A stretch of DNA of 64,000 nt from Bacteroidales bacterium. GTDB taxonomy: Bacteria; Bacteroidota; Bacteroidia; Bacteroidales; Paludibacteraceae. Below are positions 17,044-28,700 of this stretch, piece after piece. Position 1 is the first letter of the stretch; each line of letters begins with the position of its first letter. The stretch is from contig SFDZ01000011.1 of NCBI GenBank assembly GCA_004557405.1, forward strand, positions 1 to 64,000, given 5' to 3'. Under the pieces are notes generated by a model, which saw nothing but the letters and a program-made list of their open reading frames with translations, had not been told where the DNA came from and did no database searches. The position numbers and the translations under genes were made by a program.

Positions 17044-17922
17044 TTAGTAGTAGCGGTGTTGTGCCGCCCACAGCGTGTTGCGCATCAGCGAGGCGATGGT
17101 CATAGGCCCGACGCCGCCCGGCACCGGTGTTATGAATGCGCATTTGGGTGCTACATGCTCAAAATCGACGTCGCCTTTGAGTGCGTAGCCCGACTTTTTG
17201 GTGGGGTCGGGTGTGCGGGTGATGCCCACGTCGATGACGACGGCGCCCTCTTTTACCATGTCGGCGGTAACGAAGTGCGGCTGCCCGAGTGCGGCAATCA
17301 GAATGTCGGCTGTGCGGCAAATCTCCTTGATGTTGCGTGTGTGGCTGTGGCACAGCGTTACGGTAGCGTTTCCCGAGTCGGTTTTGCGCGATAGCAGCGT
17401 GGCTATGGGTCGCCCTACGATGTTGCTGCGCCCGATGACGACGCAGTGTTTGCCGTCGGTGTCGATGTGGTAGCGCCGGAGCAGTTCGAGTATGCCGGCC
17501 GGCGTGGCAGCCACAAACGCGGGCAATCCGAGGCTGGCGCGCCCGATGTTGGCGGGGTGAAATCCGTCCACGTCTTTGCGCGGGTCGATGGCTTCGATTA
17601 CTTTTTGCTCTGCAATGTGTTCAGGCAGCGGTAGTTGTACCAAAATACCGTCGATGCGCGGGTCGTCGTTCAGGCGGTGTATGTGGTGCAGCAGTGTTTG
17701 TTCGTCGCAGTCGTTTTCGAGTTGTATGTGCGTGGTGTCGAACCCGCATTCGCCACACGTTTTTATTTTGCCGGCGACGTATGTCTCGCTGGCGCCGTTG
17801 TGCCCGACAAGAATGGTGGCCAGGTGCGGCGCCCGCTGTCCGTTGGCGCGCATGGCGGCTACTTCGGCCGTGATTTCGGCTTTTAGTTGTGCGGCTATCT
17901 GTTTCCCGTCGATGATGGTCAT
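17044..17922 (-). CDS. folD: Methylenetetrahydrofolate dehydrogenase/cyclohydrolase
   Basis: FolD, the bifunctional cytosolic enzyme that oxidises 5,10-methylene-THF to methenyl-THF and hydrolyses it to 10-formyl-THF. At 292 aa it has normal length. Visible marks are SETYVAGKIKTCGECG with the catalytic Tyr and Lys, ILVQLPLPEH, the DPRKDVDGFHP signature, the Rossmann segment VVIGRSNIVGRP, and the PVPGGVGPMT signature near the end. It lies 28 bases downstream of ffh and is probably cotranscribed with it. Confidence 0.97.
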   Translation of the reverse strand: MTIIDGKQIAAQLKAEITAEVAAMRANGQRAPHLATILVGHNGASETYVAGKIKTCGECGFDTTHIQLENDCDEQTLLHHIHRLNDDPRIDGILVQLPLPEHIAEQKVIEAIDPRKDVDGFHPANIGRASLGLPAFVAATPAGILELLRRYHIDTDGKHCVVIGRSNIVGRPIATLLSRKTDSGNATVTLCHSHTRNIKEICRTADILIAALGQPHFVTADMVKEGAVVIDVGITRTPDPTKKSGYALKGDVDFEHVAPKCAFITPVPGGVGPMTIASLMRNTLWAAQHRYY

Positions 17923-17950
17923 GGGCAGTGCGGTGTTTTTCGGGTGCGAC

Positions 17951-19264
17951 TTATCGGCGTGGCATCATTGGCAATTTGTGCTGCTGTGCCAACCGCATCA
18001 TTTTGCTCATCTGATCGAATTGTTTTATCAGGCGGTTGACTTCGACGATGCCGCGTCCCGATCCTTTGGCAATGCGGTTTTTGCGGCTGCCGTTCAGCAG
18101 GGCGGGGTTGGCGCGTTCGGCCGGTGTCATGGATTGAATGATGGCTTCGATGCCGACAAAGGCGTTGTCGTCGATGTCGATGTTTTTGAGCGCTTTGCCC
18201 ACGCCGGGAATCATCGATGCTATCTCTTTCAGGTTGCCCATTTTTTTGATTTGTTGCAACTGCCCCATGAAGTCGTCGAAATCGAACTTGTTTTTGGCAA
18301 TTTTTTTCGACAGTCGGCGTGCTTCGGCCTCGTCGTATTGCTCTTGTGCGCGTTCGACAAGCGACACAATGTCGCCCATGCCGAGTATGCGGTCGGCCAT
18401 GCGTGCGGGGTGAAACAGGTCGATGGCTTCCATCTTTTCGCCTGTGCCGATGAATTTTATCGGTTTGTTGACAACGGTGCGTATCGAAAGGGCAGCGCCG
18501 CCGCGTGTGTCGCCGTCGAGTTTGGTCAGCACTACGCCGTCGAAGTCGAGGCGGTCGTTGAATTCTTTGGCGGTGTTGACAGCGTCTTGGCCGGTCATGG
18601 CATCGACCACAAACAGTATTTCGTGCGGCGTTACGGCTTTTTTGATGGCTTCTATCTCGTCCATCATCTGCTCATCGACCGCCAAGCGGCCTGCCGTATC
18701 GATGATGACCACGTCTTTGCCGTCGCGTTTGGCTTGGCGTATGGCGTTTTGTGCAATGTCAATCGGGTTTTTGCTGTCGGGTTCGCTGTACACGGGCACA
18801 TTTATCTGTTCGCCCACCACGCGCAACTGCTCGATGGCCGCGGGACGGTAAACGTCGCAGGCTACCAGCAGCGGGTTTTTGCCGCGTTTGTGTTTGAGCA
18901 TATTGGCCAGTTTGCCCGAAAAGGTGGTTTTACCCGAACCTTGCAGACCCGACATCAGTATGACGGCAGGGCTGCCTTTGATGTTTATATCGACGTGTTC
19001 GCCGCCCATCAGTTGTGCCAATTCGTCGTGCACAATCTTCACCATCATCTCGTTGGGTTTGACGGCCAGCAGCACGTTTTGCCCGAGGGCTTTGGCTTTC
19101 ACGTCGTCGGTAAACGTTTTGGCGACTTTGTAGTTGACGTCGGCATCGAGCAGCGCTTTGCGCACATCTTTGAGCGTTTCGGCAATGTTTATTTCGGTTA
19201 TCCGACCTTGTCCTTTCAGTATTTTGAACGACCGTTCGAGGCGTTCGCTTAGGTTTTCGAACAT
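17951..19264 (-). CDS. ffh: Signal recognition particle GTPase Ffh
   Basis: Ffh, which with SRP RNA brings ribosomes making membrane proteins to FtsY. With the start at MFENLSERLERSF it is 437 aa; an in-frame upstream extension of 30 residues is rejected because a promoter lies in it. The N domain is followed by the G domain: GLQGSGKTT (residues 106-114), DVYRPAAIEQL, DTAGRLAVDE and TKLDGDTRGGAA. A methionine-rich M domain ends MSKMMRLAQQHKLPMMPRR. The SRP RNA gene is not in this window. It is the first gene of an ffh-folD unit. Confidence 0.97.
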   Translation of the reverse strand: MFENLSERLERSFKILKGQGRITEINIAETLKDVRKALLDADVNYKVAKTFTDDVKAKALGQNVLLAVKPNEMMVKIVHDELAQLMGGEHVDINIKGSPAVILMSGLQGSGKTTFSGKLANMLKHKRGKNPLLVACDVYRPAAIEQLRVVGEQINVPVYSEPDSKNPIDIAQNAIRQAKRDGKDVVIIDTAGRLAVDEQMMDEIEAIKKAVTPHEILFVVDAMTGQDAVNTAKEFNDRLDFDGVVLTKLDGDTRGGAALSIRTVVNKPIKFIGTGEKMEAIDLFHPARMADRILGMGDIVSLVERAQEQYDEAEARRLSKKIAKNKFDFDDFMGQLQQIKKMGNLKEIASMIPGVGKALKNIDIDDNAFVGIEAIIQSMTPAERANPALLNGSRKNRIAKGSGRGIVEVNRLIKQFDQMSKMMRLAQQHKLPMMPRR

Positions 19265-19306
19265 AGTGTTTTGGTGTTTTGCTATTGGTTTGTTTGAATC
19301 AAACTG

Positions 19307-19338
19307 CAAAGGTACGAAAAAAAATGCACCCGACCAAA
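19307..19338 (-). promoter_or_regulatory. Promoter of ffh-folD
   Basis: On the minus strand TACCTTTG (19314-19307) fits the Bacteroidota -7 box TAnnTTTG, and TTTG (19338-19335) lies 20 bases upstream as the -33 box. It sits inside the longer open frame and therefore supports the Ffh start at 19264. Confidence 0.75.
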
Positions 19339-19378
19339 TGTGGCGTGCCGACATTTCCCAAAATGTTGTTTTGGAGCG

Positions 19379-21181
19379 TCAGAATCGCCGGTCGAGGTCA
19401 TCGTCGCTGATGATGGCTACGATGGTTTTGCCGTCGGGTGTGGTGTTCGGCTGCCGACAGGCAAAGAGTTGGTCGATAAGTGGCGTTATCTCGTCGGCGG
19501 TCATGGTCTTGGATTGGCTCTTGGCCGACGATTTGGCCACTTCGTAGGCCAGTGCTTCGTAGAGTTCGCCGCGCAGGTTGCCGTCGTGTTCTTTGGCGCA
19601 GTAGAGCATGTTGTGCAATACGCCCAAAATGTCGGGCTCGTCGGTCATCAAGGCCGGCACGCCGTTGATGGAGTAGGCCGCTTTGCCAAATGGTTCGATG
19701 TCGAAGCCGAGTGCCTGCAAGTCGGGCAACAATGGTGCAAAGACGATGTTGTCGTCGGGCGTGAGTTCCAATATTTCGGGGAACAGGGTGCGCTGCGAGG
19801 CGCTTTGCTGCATTTCGAGTTGATGCAGTATGCGTTCGTACAGTATGCGTTGATAGGCGCGCTGCCGGTGTACGACCAACAGCCCCGATTTGACCGTCGT
19901 CAGCAGATATTTGTTTTTGTAGCAGAAGGTGGCGGTGCGTTCGGTGTCGTCGAACAGTGGTTGCATGGTAGGCGGTTGTTCGGTAGGCAGCGGTGTCGGC
20001 GTGTGTGGCTGTTCGTACAGACTTTGCCACGCGTCGGTGTGTGTGGTGGTGTGGTGTGCGGCAGTGTGGGCAAAGGGGTTGTATTGCGGGTTGAGTTCGA
20101 CTTTTGGCGGCTGCATGTCGGTGGCGTGCACGTTGCCCACGGGCATGTCTATCAGGCCTTCGGTGTCGAAGTCGATGGCCGGTGCGACGTTGAATTTGCC
20201 CAACGCCTCTTTGACGCAGGTGGTGAGTATGCTCCAGAGGTCGCGCTCGTTCTCAAATTTTATTTCGGTCTTGGTCGGGTGAATGTTGACGTCGATTTCG
20301 GCCGGGTCGATGTCGAAAAAGATGAAATAAGCCGGATTCTCGTCGGGTTGCAGCATGCGGTCGTAGGCTTGCATCACGGCTTTGTGGAAATAGGGGTGGC
20401 GCATGTAGCGGCCGTTGACAAAGAAAAATTGGTTGGCTGTACGCATGGCAAATTCGGGTTTCCCTACAAAACCGCTGATGTTGCCGAGTGTGGTTTTGGC
20501 CTCTATCTGTACGAGTTGTTGGGCTATGTTGCGCGTTTTTTTGCCAAATACGGCGGTGATGCGTTGTCGTGTGTTCGATGCCGGCAGGTCGTACACAAGG
20601 TCGTCGCCACTGCGCAGTTCGAAGTGTATGTGCGGATAGACCAATACGATGCGCTGAAATTCTTGTGTTATTTGGCGCATCTCGGTGTCGTCCGATTTCA
20701 GAAATTTGCGTCGTGCGGGTACGTTGTAAAACAGATTTTTGACGAGGAACGATGTGCCTTCGGCGCATACCGTTGGCTCGTGGGCGATGATTTTCGAGGC
20801 GGCTATTTCGATGAATGTGCCGATGTCGCTGTTGGGTTGTCGGGTGCGCAGTTCGACGTCGGCAACGGCGGCTATCGAGGCCAAGGCTTCGCCGCGAAAT
20901 CCCATGGTACGCAGTGCAAACAGGTCGTGTGCGTCGGTAATTTTCGAGGTGGCGTGCCGTTCGAAGGCCAAGCGTGCATCGGTTTCCGACATGCCTTTGC
21001 CGTTGTCGATGACCTGAATGGCGGTGCGGCCGGCGTTTTTGACGACCACTTGAATTTTTGTGGCACCGGCATCGATGGCGTTCTCCATCAACTCTTTGAT
21101 GACGGAGGCCGGGCGCTGTATCACTTCGCCGGCGGCTATTTGGTTGGCTACCGCATCGGGTAGCAGGTGGATAATGTCCAT
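19379..21181 (-). CDS. mutL: DNA mismatch repair protein MutL
   Basis: MutL, the GHL-ATPase that links MutS mismatch recognition to strand removal. The 600-aa protein has all N-terminal ATPase motifs: ENAIDAGAT, VIDNGKGM, RHATSKI and TMGFRGEALASIA. The second domain (YMRHPYFHKAVMQAY, VDVNIHPTK-like INVNIHPTKTEI region) is also normal. In the C-terminal dimerisation domain, the place where endonuclease-type MutL has a DQHA motif reads VVHRQRAYQRILYER (about residues 435-450), so the metal-binding Asp and His appear lost. It is the last gene after manC and the small membrane protein. Confidence 0.95.
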   Translation of the reverse strand: MDIIHLLPDAVANQIAAGEVIQRPASVIKELMENAIDAGATKIQVVVKNAGRTAIQVIDNGKGMSETDARLAFERHATSKITDAHDLFALRTMGFRGEALASIAAVADVELRTRQPNSDIGTFIEIAASKIIAHEPTVCAEGTSFLVKNLFYNVPARRKFLKSDDTEMRQITQEFQRIVLVYPHIHFELRSGDDLVYDLPASNTRQRITAVFGKKTRNIAQQLVQIEAKTTLGNISGFVGKPEFAMRTANQFFFVNGRYMRHPYFHKAVMQAYDRMLQPDENPAYFIFFDIDPAEIDVNIHPTKTEIKFENERDLWSILTTCVKEALGKFNVAPAIDFDTEGLIDMPVGNVHATDMQPPKVELNPQYNPFAHTAAHHTTTHTDAWQSLYEQPHTPTPLPTEQPPTMQPLFDDTERTATFCYKNKYLLTTVKSGLLVVHRQRAYQRILYERILHQLEMQQSASQRTLFPEILELTPDDNIVFAPLLPDLQALGFDIEPFGKAAYSINGVPALMTDEPDILGVLHNMLYCAKEHDGNLRGELYEALAYEVAKSSAKSQSKTMTADEITPLIDQLFACRQPNTTPDGKTIVAIISDDDLDRRF

Positions 21182-21208
21182 GATGGCGTGCGTTTTTTTG
21201 TGGCAATG

Positions 21209-21514
21209 TTATATAAACCAATACATGGCTACGCTCAATGCAATGAGTATCAGCGCAATAACGAGCAGCCGAATGTTCGACCGGCGGCGTTCGGCTTGCA
21301 TGTCGGCGGTTTCGTCGGGGGAGTCCCAGCGTTTTTTGCGGAACGAGCCGCGTTTGATGCTGGTTTTGAAAGGCTCGTCTTGTGCTGTTTGCCCCAAACG
21401 CTGTCTGACGCGTTCGTCGCGTTCTTTGCGTGCGTCGTCTTCGGGGTTCCAATAGATGGGTTTGTGCTGAAATTGGCGTGGGCGCGGGGTGCGTACAAAA
21501 ACAAATTTGAACAT
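21209..21514 (-). CDS. Small tail-anchored protein next to mutL
   Basis: A 101-aa protein of a family often seen beside mutL in Bacteroidales. It opens MFKFVFVRTPRPRQFQHKPI then YWNPEDDARKERDERVRQR, i.e. a conserved basic-aromatic start and a charged helix, and ends in one membrane segment (LLVIALILIALSVAMYWFI). The layout predicts a tail-anchored inner-membrane protein with a cytoplasmic charged part. Homologues are sometimes labelled riboflavin synthase subunit beta; nothing in this sequence supports that label. It is 21 bases after manC and 27 bases before mutL. Confidence 0.8.
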   Translation of the reverse strand: MFKFVFVRTPRPRQFQHKPIYWNPEDDARKERDERVRQRLGQTAQDEPFKTSIKRGSFRKKRWDSPDETADMQAERRRSNIRLLVIALILIALSVAMYWFI

Positions 21515-21535
21515 GTCGAAACGAACATTTGGTAG

Positions 21536-22609
21536 TTAAACAAACTCTTTGCCGAATTGCATTTCGACATCGGTAACGTACTGACGCAGTTTGTGTTCTT
21601 CGTCCTTTTTGCAGACGAGCAGCACATTGCCTTCTTCGGCTACCAGATAGTTGTCCAAGTCTTGTAGAACGGCTATTTTTCCCGATGGCAGCACCACGAG
21701 GTTGTCGTGGCAGTTGTAGTTCAGGCTGCGTCCGTGCAGGGTGGCGTTGCCGTCCGGGTCTTTGTCCGATATTTCGTACAACGAGCCCCATGTGCCGAGG
21801 TCGGACCATCCGAAGTCGGCCATCATCACATAGACATTGGTGGCTTTTTCCATCACGCCGTAGTCTATCGATATGTTTTGGCAGGTGGCGTAGGCTTCGG
21901 CTATGAAGTGCTCTTCGGCCGGTGTGTTGTAGTAGTCGGCACCGGCGGCAAAGGTGGCTGCAATTTCGGGTAGGTGTGTTTCGAATGCTTTGACTATGGT
22001 GTCCAAGTTCCAAAGGAACATACCCGAATTCCAGAAAAATTCGCCACTGTCGACAAATAGTTTGGCCATTTCGAGGTTGGGTTTTTCGGTAAAGGTTTTC
22101 ACCTTGCGCAGCAGCCCGCCGCCTTCGCCAATCTGAATGTAGCCGTAGCCGGTTTCGGGACGGGTGGGTTTCATGCCGAGCGTCAGTAGTTCGTCGTTGT
22201 TGGCAATGAAGGCGAAACATTCGCGCAGCACGTTGCGGTAGGTCTCTTCTTTGGTGATGAGGTGGTCGCTTGGCACCACCAAGATGTTGGCTTTGTCGGT
22301 GCGCGCTTTGATTTTGTAAACGGCGTAGGCAATGCAGGGTGCGGTGTTGCGGCGCAACGGCTCGAGCAGCACTTGCTCGGGGCGCAGTTCGGGCAACTGT
22401 TCCAAAATCAGGTCGCGATATGCTTGGTTGGATACGATGTAGATATTTTCGGTGGGAACGATGCCCGCAAACCGATCGAAGGTCATTTGCAGCAACGAAC
22501 GTCCCGTGCCTAAAAAGTCGAGAAATTGTTTTGGGCGTGCTGTGCGGCTGTAAGGCCAAAACCGGCTGCCGACTCCGCCTGCCATGATGATGCAATAGTT
22601 GTTTTCCAT
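21536..22609 (-). CDS. manC: Mannose-1-phosphate guanylyltransferase
   Basis: Makes GDP-mannose from mannose-1-phosphate and GTP for surface glycans. The 357-aa protein is the single-domain type without phosphomannose isomerase. Visible: MAGGVGSRFWPYSRTARPKQF (nucleotide-binding signature, about residues 9-28), VPSDHLI, ETGYGYIQIGE and FTEKP, then WNSGMFLWN and GWSDLGTWGSLYE, all typical of the family. It heads the unit manC-small protein-mutL. Confidence 0.95.
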   Translation of the reverse strand: MENNYCIIMAGGVGSRFWPYSRTARPKQFLDFLGTGRSLLQMTFDRFAGIVPTENIYIVSNQAYRDLILEQLPELRPEQVLLEPLRRNTAPCIAYAVYKIKARTDKANILVVPSDHLITKEETYRNVLRECFAFIANNDELLTLGMKPTRPETGYGYIQIGEGGGLLRKVKTFTEKPNLEMAKLFVDSGEFFWNSGMFLWNLDTIVKAFETHLPEIAATFAAGADYYNTPAEEHFIAEAYATCQNISIDYGVMEKATNVYVMMADFGWSDLGTWGSLYEISDKDPDGNATLHGRSLNYNCHDNLVVLPSGKIAVLQDLDNYLVAEEGNVLLVCKKDEEHKLRQYVTDVEMQFGKEFV

Positions 22610-22704
22610 ATTTTTTAATTGGTTGATTTACAACTGTTTTTATTTCAACTTATTCAACCGACGAAATTAGGGATTTTTTTTGGGATTTGCAAATTTGCGG
22701 GCAT

Positions 22705-22738
22705 AAAAAAAGTCGGGAACTTAATTCCCGACTTTTTG
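22705..22738 (-). terminator. Strong terminator after the 3273-aa surface gene
   Basis: AAAAAAAGTCGGGAA and TTCCCGACTTTTTGTT form a perfect stem with a CTTAA loop, with A and T tracts on either side, so it can stop transcription in both directions. It lies just past the stop of the giant gene and before the manC promoter region. Confidence 0.9.
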
Positions 22739-22747
22739 TTGGTGGCA

Positions 22748-25700
22748 TCAGTACATAAATTTGCCTTGTGAAATCACTTTCTTGCCGTTGTAGTAGAAGG
22801 CATAGATGAGCACTTTGCCGGTGCGTTGCAGTTGGAATACGACGCCTGCTGCTCCCGGTTCGCAGATGTTGTCGTTCGGGTCAACCAACGGTACTTCGCG
22901 TAGGGCGATGAGCCGACCGGCCGTGTCGAACAGTCCGACTGACACACCGTTGCGCGAGGTGCTGGCTTTGAAGGCGCCACCGCCGAGGGCTGTCCAGCAT
23001 ACATCTTCGAGCGTGGGCTCGTCGCCGGGGTTACTCTTCGATTCGACAAAGGTGATGGTGTAAGTGCTGTACGAACCATCTTCGGCCGTGCAATAGATGT
23101 ATTTGACGTTGGCGTTCGAGGCGTCCTCGCCATATTCTACGCTTTGCTTGTTGGGGTGCATGGCTACACCTTCGATGGTTGGTAAGCCCGAACCGGGCAG
23201 AATGATGTAGGTGTAGTCGAAGGTCTCGGGTTCGAAGTTCTTGAGCGACAAACCGTTGATGATGATGTCTTTCAGCAGCGAGTTGTCCGACAAAGCCACC
23301 GAACTCGAAACGACATACACATTGGTGGAGCCGTTTTGTGCTTGTACCGACACAAGTATTACGGCGCGGTTGTCGGCGTCGATGGTCGTGCGCAAGGTGT
23401 CGCCGTCGGCTATCGTTACCATGGTGCCTGTGGCAATGGTGTCGTACACTGTTTCGCCGGCTTGTTGGCGTTTTACGATGCCGTTGTGTTGCAGTTCGAA
23501 CGTGCCGCTTGTGATGACGGTGTCTTTCTGCATCGTGGCATACGATAGCGTTACCGTTTGGTCGTCGTCGCCTTTGACGTAGCGCACATGCTCGAGTGTC
23601 GGGAAGTTGTTTTCGCTCGTTCCGATTTCGAATACCAACGCATATTCGGTCGTGTCGGGATTGAATAGCGGGTCAAATTCGGGATAGACAATGTCTGCGA
23701 AATATAGGTCGTTCAGTTTGTTGTTGTCCGACAGCGCCACGCTGAAGTGCAACATATATTCGTTGGTCTGCATTTCGTCTTGCGATACGACGGTGATGAC
23801 ACTTGTTCCGTGCAGGGCGTCGTCGGCGTTCGTCAGGGTGATGGATTTGTACTCCGAGTCGGGCAGTTGCGCTTGCCAAGTGATGGCGGGCAATGTTTTG
23901 GTGCCGTATGGGAGCACAATGTTGTATTCGTATTGCTCCGGATTGAATGTAACATCAACCACAAAACCCGTAGCCAGCGAGTCGAGTGCTTCGCCACCAA
24001 TGAATATGTTGTCTAACAAGGCATTGTCGGACAGGGCGATGACAAATGCCAGATTGTAGGTCATGGTGGTGGTGCCGTCTTCGGCGGTAACTACAATGCT
24101 CGCTCCCGATGCGATGCTGCCGTCCGACACAAGTTCGACTGTTTGTCCGGCATCGCCTGTCTCCCATGTTATTTCGGGCAGGGAGGTGGTGCCGTATGGC
24201 AGTGTTATGGTGTAGTCTGCTTTGTCGTCGCTGAATCCGTTGATGCTGGTGCCGTCCACCAAGATGTTGTTTAGCAGTGCATCGCTCGATTTAGCGACAC
24301 TGATGTTGAACGTGTAGGTCGTTGTGATACCGTTTTCGGCGGTAACGGTCAGTGTGTAGCGACCGCTTAGGTCGTCGGTGAATAGGCTGTCGAGCACCAC
24401 GTTCTGATAGGCATCGCCTTGTTCCCATGTGATGATGGGTAGTGTGGTAGTGCCGTGCGGCAAGGTGATGTCGTACAAATGGGTGTCGGCATCGAAAGCG
24501 TCGAACGGCATATCGTCGAAGAATACCGATTTCAGCGTATCGACGGTCGATAGCAGCAACTGACTGTAGATGTTGTAGATGCGTTCGTTGCCGTTTTCGG
24601 CGGTAACTTTGATGGTTGCCGTGTCGGTGAGCGTTGTCAGTTGACGCACTATTTCGACGGTTTGGTAGGCGTCGCCTTTGTCGTAGTTGATGGTAACGAT
24701 GTCGCGTGTGCCTACCTGCCAAGTCAGATGGTAGGTTTCGGTGCTACCGGCGAATGCGGCGTCGGCTGTATAGTTGCTGCCCGACAGTGTCAACGATTCG
24801 TCGATGTCGTTGATTGTCAGGTAGATATTGGCTAACGTATCGACGCTCGATTTCTCGACGGCAAAATTCAGCGTGTAGCGCGTGCTGTTGCCGTTTTCGG
24901 CCGTTACATCGAGTGCTATTGTGGCGGCGTATGTGTCGATGTTCATGGTGTCGAGCACGACGGTTTGCCACTTGTCGCCTTTGGTGTACGATATGCCGGG
25001 CAACGTGCGCGTACCTATCGGCAGAACAATGTTGTAAGCATAGTGGTCGGTGGCAAAATCGCGGTCGGCAGCGAAGTGAACATTGTTTGTCAGCAACGAG
25101 TCGCCACGCAGATAAATTATGTCGAGTTGGGCGTTGTCCGACAAAGCCACGTCGAAATAGATGTGATAAGTCTGTTGTGTATAACCATCGCCGGCGGTTA
25201 CTACAATGTCGGTAGTGTCGCGCAATCCGTCGTTGTAGTTGATGCTGACGCTTTGGTGGTCTTCGCCAAGCACGGCTACGATGTTGGGCACAATTTCGGT
25301 GCCGGCCGGCAACACTATGGCATAATCGGTGCGGTTGGCATCGAAGTCGGTCAAAGGTTGTCCGTCAACTTCGAGTTGACTGAGCAGGGCGTTGTGCGAA
25401 CCTTCCGCTTTTTTGAAACGTACGGTGTAGGTTTTTGTGTTGCCGTTTTCGGCGGTAACGGTGTACACGGCTTGATCTAAAGTGATTTCCAATTCGATTT
25501 GTTGTTGGAAACGGTCGGCTGTGGTGTAACTGATTTCCGGAATGACGTTTTGTGTCAGTGTTACTTCGTATTCCGTAATGTCGGAGTGGAACGTGGCTAT
25601 GGCGACATTGTTCACAGCAATGCCGGTCAGGTCGGCGTTAGCCGATTTTTCGGACACGAAGTTCAGTGTATAGGTGTTCTCCGTTTGGTCTTCGGCCGTT

Positions 25701-28700
25701 ACGGTGATGTACGATGTGGCATTCAAACCATTGTATTCGAGTTGAATGGTTTGGGCGGCATCGCCTGCGGCAAATGTCAGGTGCGGCATCGTCGGTTCTT
25801 CCACTTTCGGGTTGGCGCATTGCAGCGTGATGTTGTAGTTGAATGCATCGGGTGCGAAAGCGCGGTCGGCGGTGTAGGCCGTTGTGGCGGTGCGCAGTGT
25901 GTCGCCGTTCAGCATGATGGCGCTCAACAGGGCGTTGCTCGATTTGATGCGGCGCAGATAGACGGTGGTGGTGTTTTGTGTTGTACCATCTTCGGCTGTT
26001 ACGGTGAACAGCACTTTGGCAAATGTGCCGTTGGCTTTCGGCGCATCGTACATGTCGAATTGTGCTGCAAGCCGTTGTTGGTCATCGCTTTGTATGGCGT
26101 GTATAACTACGGGACGATTCGTTTCGACGATGTATTCGCTGATGTTGCTGTTGAAGTCGCTCAAGTCGGTGCCGTTTACCAAAATGGTGGCCAAGTCGGT
26201 GTTGTTGTCGGGTGTGCGGTCGAATGTCAGTTTGTAGGTGTGGCTTTCGGTGCCGCGCACATGCCAAACGACCGAGTCGCCGGCTATGGTTTGTGTGATG
26301 GTGTCGGTAGCATCGATGCGCTCGCACACAGTGGCCGGTTGCGCGTTGGTGCTATAGTGATAGTCGAACACATCTTTGTCGAACCCTTGCAACGGTTGGT
26401 TGGCTACTACGGCCATAGTGGCCAATTTGCCCGATGTGGCGACCTTGTCCCACACAAAACGAATGGCGTAAGTTTTGGCGTCGATGCCGTTTTCGGCCGT
26501 TACGGTCAGACGGGTGGTATCGGCAGCCGACAGCGTTACTTGCTGACCATCGCTCTGTTTTTGGTAAGTAACTTTGGGCAGAGCGGCGTTTGCTGACAAA
26601 TGCACTTCGTAGTTTTCGGTGGCAGCATCGAAAGCAAAATCGCTGTGTGTGCCTTCGATGGCGATGTCGGCCAAGGTGGCGTCATTCGAACGACGCTCGA
26701 CGAAAGTCAGTACATACTGCTGCACGTCGCCGTTTTCAGCCGTTACGACGATGGTGTCGTTCAAACCGTTTGTGGCAAATCGTATGGTTTGGTGCATGCT
26801 GCCGCGTATGGCGGTGATGTCGGGCGTGCGCACAGTGCCGTTGGCTACACTGATGGTGTAGTGGAGTGTGTTGGCAGCAAAACCGGCCAAGGTGTCGCCG
26901 TCGATGATGATGCCGCGCAGGTCGGCGTTGGTCGATAGCGGGCGGTTCAGGTTCACGATGTAACGACTCAACGTGCCGTCTTCGGCTTTCGAGGTGATGT
27001 TGACGACGCGTGTCTTGTAGTCGCCGCTGCAGTTTTCTTGTTCGTCGCCATAAGTGTAGGTGTATTCTTGGTCGCGTGTTACGCCTTCGAATGTGAGTGT
27101 GGGCGCACCTTGCAGGTCGGCGTCTATTTTGACAGCCTGAATCCAACCTCCGTCATATTTGCCTTGGAACCCTGTGGTGGCTTGTCCGTTGACGTAGATG
27201 TTGGCAATCTGACTGTTGTATGCGAAACGCACCCAATCGACCAACATCTCGGAGGCTGCTTTGTTTTGCAGCGTGCTGGCGTTGTCCGACTCGCAACTGT
27301 TGATGATGATATTCATCAGCGCCGGTGCTTCAACCGTATTGTCGAGCAGCGACAGATTCATGGTCTTCCATGTGTTGTTGAAGGTGCCGTCGACGAATTC
27401 TTTCAGATATTTGCCGTTATTAATGGAGTAGGCAAAACGTATGCCGGTCACTCCGGAGTTCGATACCGGATTGTAGCGCATGCTGACGGCATCGGGCGTA
27501 TTGCGGAACGCTATGCCTCCAAATGCCGATGTGCTGCTCGAACCATCGTTCAGCGTGGCGGTCATTTCGCCCAATGTGATGACGCCCGGTATCGATCCGG
27601 ATAACACGCTGCTATACACGGTTTTGAGCACCACTTGGTCGCCGTTTTGAGTTACCTCTTGGTCGGGTTTGTAGGTGCCTTTGGTGATGAGGCTGCCGAT
27701 GGGCAATCCGGCAATGGTGAAACTGGATTTGATTTCGGTGGCATCGACAATGTCGGCTATCGTAGTCCAGCCGGTGGGCTTGTTGGCCGATGCATACGTT
27801 GCGGCTGCCGACCACACTTCGAAATTCGGATTCGGAATAGTGTCTTGCGTGTAGAAATAGTACACGGTGTACACGGCCGCGCTGTTGTCGTCTTTGCCGC
27901 TGACGGATATGTTGGTGTATTTGGTGTTCGTGGTTACGTCGTCCACGGTAGCGGTGGCGTTGTCGAACGTGTAATCTAATGTCGGTTGTTCGCCGGCGGC
28001 ATTGTCCACGCTGACAATGTATTGATGCTTATCGGGCTCGAAGTTGGCAATGGGTTGTCCGTTGACACTGATGCCCGATAGTGCTGCTTGCGCTTTGGCT
28101 ATCGTCGGGCGCAGGGTGTACACGGCATCGGCTACACCGGCGCGATTGGCTTTGACGGTGATGGTGGTAGGTGCGTAAATGCCGCCATCGTCGATGAGTA
28201 TTGTCTGCTCGTCATATTTTTTGCTATAGGTGATGGTGGGCATGGTGGTGCTGCCATAAGGCAGTTCAATGGTAGCATCTATATCGGTAAACATGCCTAT
28301 GCCATCGACGATGTAATAGTTGAGCGCATTGTCTTGCGTGCTTTCTGCTACTTCGAACGCAATGTTATAGGTGCGTGTATCGCCGTTTTCGGCTATCACG
28401 GTTACATGTGCCGTGTCGCGTAAGCCGGCTTCCGACACCACAATACGTTGTTCCGTAACGGTCAGTTGGCCGTCTTTGCCTTGCTCCCAACGGATAGTTG
28501 GCACCATGGTTGTGCCGTAGGGCAGTTTGGCGGTGTAGTCCAAGGTGGCGGCGTCGAATTCGGGTTGCAGTTCGGCTTCGTCCACCATCAGGTTTTCGAG
28601 CGCTGTTTGCGCCGATTGGCGTACGGCAAACAGAATGTTGTAGTCGGCATAATGTACGCCGTCTTCGGCTGTAACGCGTACGATGGTCGTGTCGTTCACG

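Noticed and set aside
20253..22595. A 780-codon minus-strand frame across manC, the small protein and mutL
   Set aside because: It is out of frame with three clearly recognisable genes, is rich in Arg/His, and shows no domain.
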